The notes under the pieces were generated by a model. The model searched no databases and was not told the origin of the DNA. It saw nothing but the letters and a program-made list of their open reading frames with translations. Of a stretch of 7,206 nucleotides of DNA, positions 6,061-7,206 are shown piece after piece. This DNA comes from Acidobacteriota bacterium. Lineage in GTDB: Bacteria > Acidobacteriota > Polarisedimenticolia > Gp22-AA2. Within the stretch, counting starts at the first letter, position 1, and every line of letters begins with the position of its first letter. The position numbers were made by a program, and so were the translations under genes. Where the stretch lies: the NCBI GenBank assembly GCA_027297005.1, contig JAPUIN010000153.1, positions 1 through 7,206 on the forward strand, read 5' to 3'.

Positions 6061-6423
6061 TCATCCCAGTCGCGACCCCGGCGGCACGGGGGTCTCGGGA
6101 ACGGCCAGCACCGGCGTCAGTCCATCGGCGTAGCCAATGTCGAGCAGCATCCCTTCGGAGATGTGGCCCGCCATCTTCTTCGGTTCAAGGTTGACGACGA
6201 AGAGAGTCTGCCGCCCGACGATCTCCGCCGGGTTCTCACGCTCCTCTTTCATGCCGGCCAGGATGCTGCGTGTATGATCGCCGAACGACACGATCAGGCG
6301 GACAAGCTTGCGCGACCCCTCGACCTCCTCGACCTTCTCGATCCGGCCGACGCGGATGTCGATCCTGCCGAGATCCTCCAGCGTGATGTTCGGTTTGATC
6401 GGTGCCCGTGCCGTCTCGCTCAA
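6061..6423 (-). CDS. Free-standing tRNA-binding OB-fold protein (Trbp111 / MetRS C-terminal domain type)
   Basis: The 120-residue product is a single tRNA-binding domain like the C-terminal domain of methionyl-tRNA synthetase, Trbp111 and CsaA. Visible landmarks are ITLEDLGRIDIRVGRI at about 13-28, SRKLVRLIVSFGD at 37-49, and RSILAGMKE at 52-60. These are followed by NPAEIVGRQTLFVVNLEPKKMAGHISEGMLL, then VLAVPE and PVPPGSRLG at the end. Such domains bind structured tRNA, often as dimers, and can act in trans with a synthetase or serve as a chaperone-like protein. The match to the MetRS-type LxGxxSxGMLL region is better than to CsaA. No synthetase catalytic region lies upstream, so this is a complete small gene and not the end of a metG gene. 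TTG 6423 is chosen because AGGGAGG lies 5 bases before it and the domain starts 13 codons later; GTG 6462 would add 13 mostly charged residues. Confidence 0.9.
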   Translation of the reverse strand: MSETARAPIKPNITLEDLGRIDIRVGRIEKVEEVEGSRKLVRLIVSFGDHTRSILAGMKEERENPAEIVGRQTLFVVNLEPKKMAGHISEGMLLDIGYADGLTPVLAVPETPVPPGSRLG

Positions 6424-6428
6424 CGCAT

Positions 6429-6435
6429 CCTCCCT
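6429..6435 (-). promoter_or_regulatory. Ribosome binding site supporting the TTG start at 6423
   Basis: Read on the minus strand this is AGGGAGG, a near-perfect Shine-Dalgarno sequence, ending 5 bases before TTG 6423-6421. An ATG overlapping its downstream edge (6428-6426) is out of frame, and GTG 6462 lacks a comparable site. Confidence 0.65.
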
Positions 6436-6505
6436 TCTGGACCGAAGTGCGGACCGCCGCACGAGCAGTGCGCGCCGCGGGTTGGTGCTGCCATCCGGTC
6501 ACTTC

Positions 6506-7206
6506 TCAGATCGACCGGGTCAGCCCGCCGTCTATGCGTAGATTCTGACCAGTGATATAGCGCGCCTCCGGCGACACCAGAAACGCGACGGCCTTCGCGA
6601 CCTCGCCGACCGTCCCGGGCCGTCCCATCGGGATCGCGCGACGCGTCGTCTCATCGACCTCGTAACTGTCGATGAACCCCGGCAGGATGTTGTTCATGCG
6701 GATCCCATCCGCCGCGTACCGATCGGCGAACATCTTGGCGAACCCGCCGAGCCCGGCGCGGAATATTGACGAGAGCGGGAAGCGCGACGAGGGCTCGTAG
6801 GCGAAGCAGGTCGAGATGTTCACCAGGGCTCCATCCTTGCGCTCGCGCATCGCCGGCGTGACGAGCCGCGCCATTCGGACAACATTCATCAGAACGAGAT
6901 CCAGGCCGCCGTGCCAGTCCTCGTCCGAAATCTCCAGAAGCTCTCCCCCGACCGCATCACCGGTGCTGTTGACGACGGCGTCGATCCGACCGTGACGGTC
7001 GAGCACCGCATCGACCAAGGCGCGCAGGTCCTCTTCCTTCGTGACCGATCCGCGCATCCCGAAACCACCGAGGGATGACGCGAGCGCCTCCGCCGCAGAC
7101 GAACGGGACATCAGCGCCACGGCGTAGTCGCGGGCCGCAAGCTCACGCGCGCAGGCGGCGCCCATCCCCCGCCCCGCTCCCGTCACGATCGCCACGCGCT
7201 TTCCGC
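6506..7206 (-). CDS. Short-chain dehydrogenase/reductase family protein with atypical active site, 5' end outside the window
   Basis: This is an SDR-family Rossmann-fold protein. The frame stays open to the right edge and the codons before GTG 7195 read GKR, giving GKRVAIVTGAG, the usual SDR opening, so the true start lies just beyond the window. Counting from that GTG, the cofactor motif TGAGRGMG is at 5-12, NSTG replaces the usual NNAG at 76-79, a conserved Asn is at 104, and NISTC is at 126-130. The C-terminal part has NNILPGFIDS, then RPGTVGEVAKAVAFLVSPEARYITGQNLRIDGG, typical of FabG-like SDRs. Aligning the catalytic segment FPLSSIFRAGLGGF on the normal YxxxK motif puts Ser142 in place of Tyr and Arg146 in place of Lys, with Thr129 at the usual Ser. 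Substrate and even oxidoreductase activity are therefore uncertain. The tRNA-binding gene follows after 82 bases. Confidence 0.92.
   Translation of the reverse strand, partial: GKRVAIVTGAGRGMGAACARELAARDYAVALMSRSSAAEALASSLGGFGMRGSVTKEEDLRALVDAVLDRHGRIDAVVNSTGDAVGGELLEISDEDWHGGLDLVLMNVVRMARLVTPAMRERKDGALVNISTCFAYEPSSRFPLSSIFRAGLGGFAKMFADRYAADGIRMNNILPGFIDSYEVDETTRRAIPMGRPGTVGEVAKAVAFLVSPEARYITGQNLRIDGGLTRSI

Noticed and set aside
6458..6472. CGCAC-GAGCA-GTGCG stem-loop between the SDR and tRNA-binding genes
   Set aside because: The stem is short (5 bp), has no T-tract, and stems of this size are expected by chance in such GC-rich sequence.
1..7206. Possible defence island, phage, CRISPR array or mobile element
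   Set aside because: No transposase, integrase, nuclease, toxin or direct-repeat array is visible. The genes are metabolic or housekeeping types with uniform high-GC composition.

Overview
The window comes from a GC-rich bacterial chromosome and holds eight protein-coding genes, six complete and two cut by the window edges. I see no rRNA, tRNA, CRISPR array, insertion sequence or phage gene. DUF502 membrane proteins, long (~376 aa) transaldolases and HAD/trehalose-phosphatase plus GH65 gene pairs fit a Gram-negative-type lineage such as Acidobacteriota, Myxococcota or a related candidate phylum. The sequence alone cannot settle the phylum. Several genes appear to start at GTG or TTG codons that carry good Shine-Dalgarno sequences.

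Left part (1-2925), carbohydrate metabolism. A minus-strand pair encodes a two-domain protein (beta-phosphoglucomutase-like HAD domain plus trehalose-6-phosphate phosphatase). A glycoside hydrolase family 65 protein follows after 23 bases and runs off the left edge. The order HAD, phosphatase, GH65 is the domain order of the single large mycobacterial protein OtsB1 (Rv2006), so this looks like the split form of that fusion. A short divergent promoter region (2763-2925) separates the pair from a plus-strand transaldolase gene. It contains a 6-bp inverted repeat just in front of the transaldolase ribosome binding site.

Right part (4043-7206), a minus-strand series. In transcription order it holds an SDR-family dehydrogenase (start beyond the right edge), a small free-standing tRNA-binding OB-fold protein, an unrecognised single-pass membrane protein with seven cysteines and a strongly acidic tail, a DUF502 membrane protein, and a Rid-family (YjgF) protein. 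The last gene converges on the transaldolase and overlaps its 3' end by 14 bases. Gaps of 33-146 bases allow co-transcription but do not prove it.

How the genes may work together: GH65 phosphorylases release beta-glucose-1-phosphate, which beta-phosphoglucomutase converts to glucose-6-phosphate, while the phosphatase makes free trehalose from trehalose-6-phosphate. Transaldolase connects glucose-6-phosphate-derived pentose phosphates to glycolysis. The left half is therefore a coherent trehalose/alpha-glucoside and sugar-phosphate locus. The right-hand genes share no evident pathway. Both the SDR and the Rid protein lack the catalytic residues usual for their superfamilies. I found no convincing new multi-gene system; the most obscure item is the cysteine-rich, acidic-tailed membrane protein.
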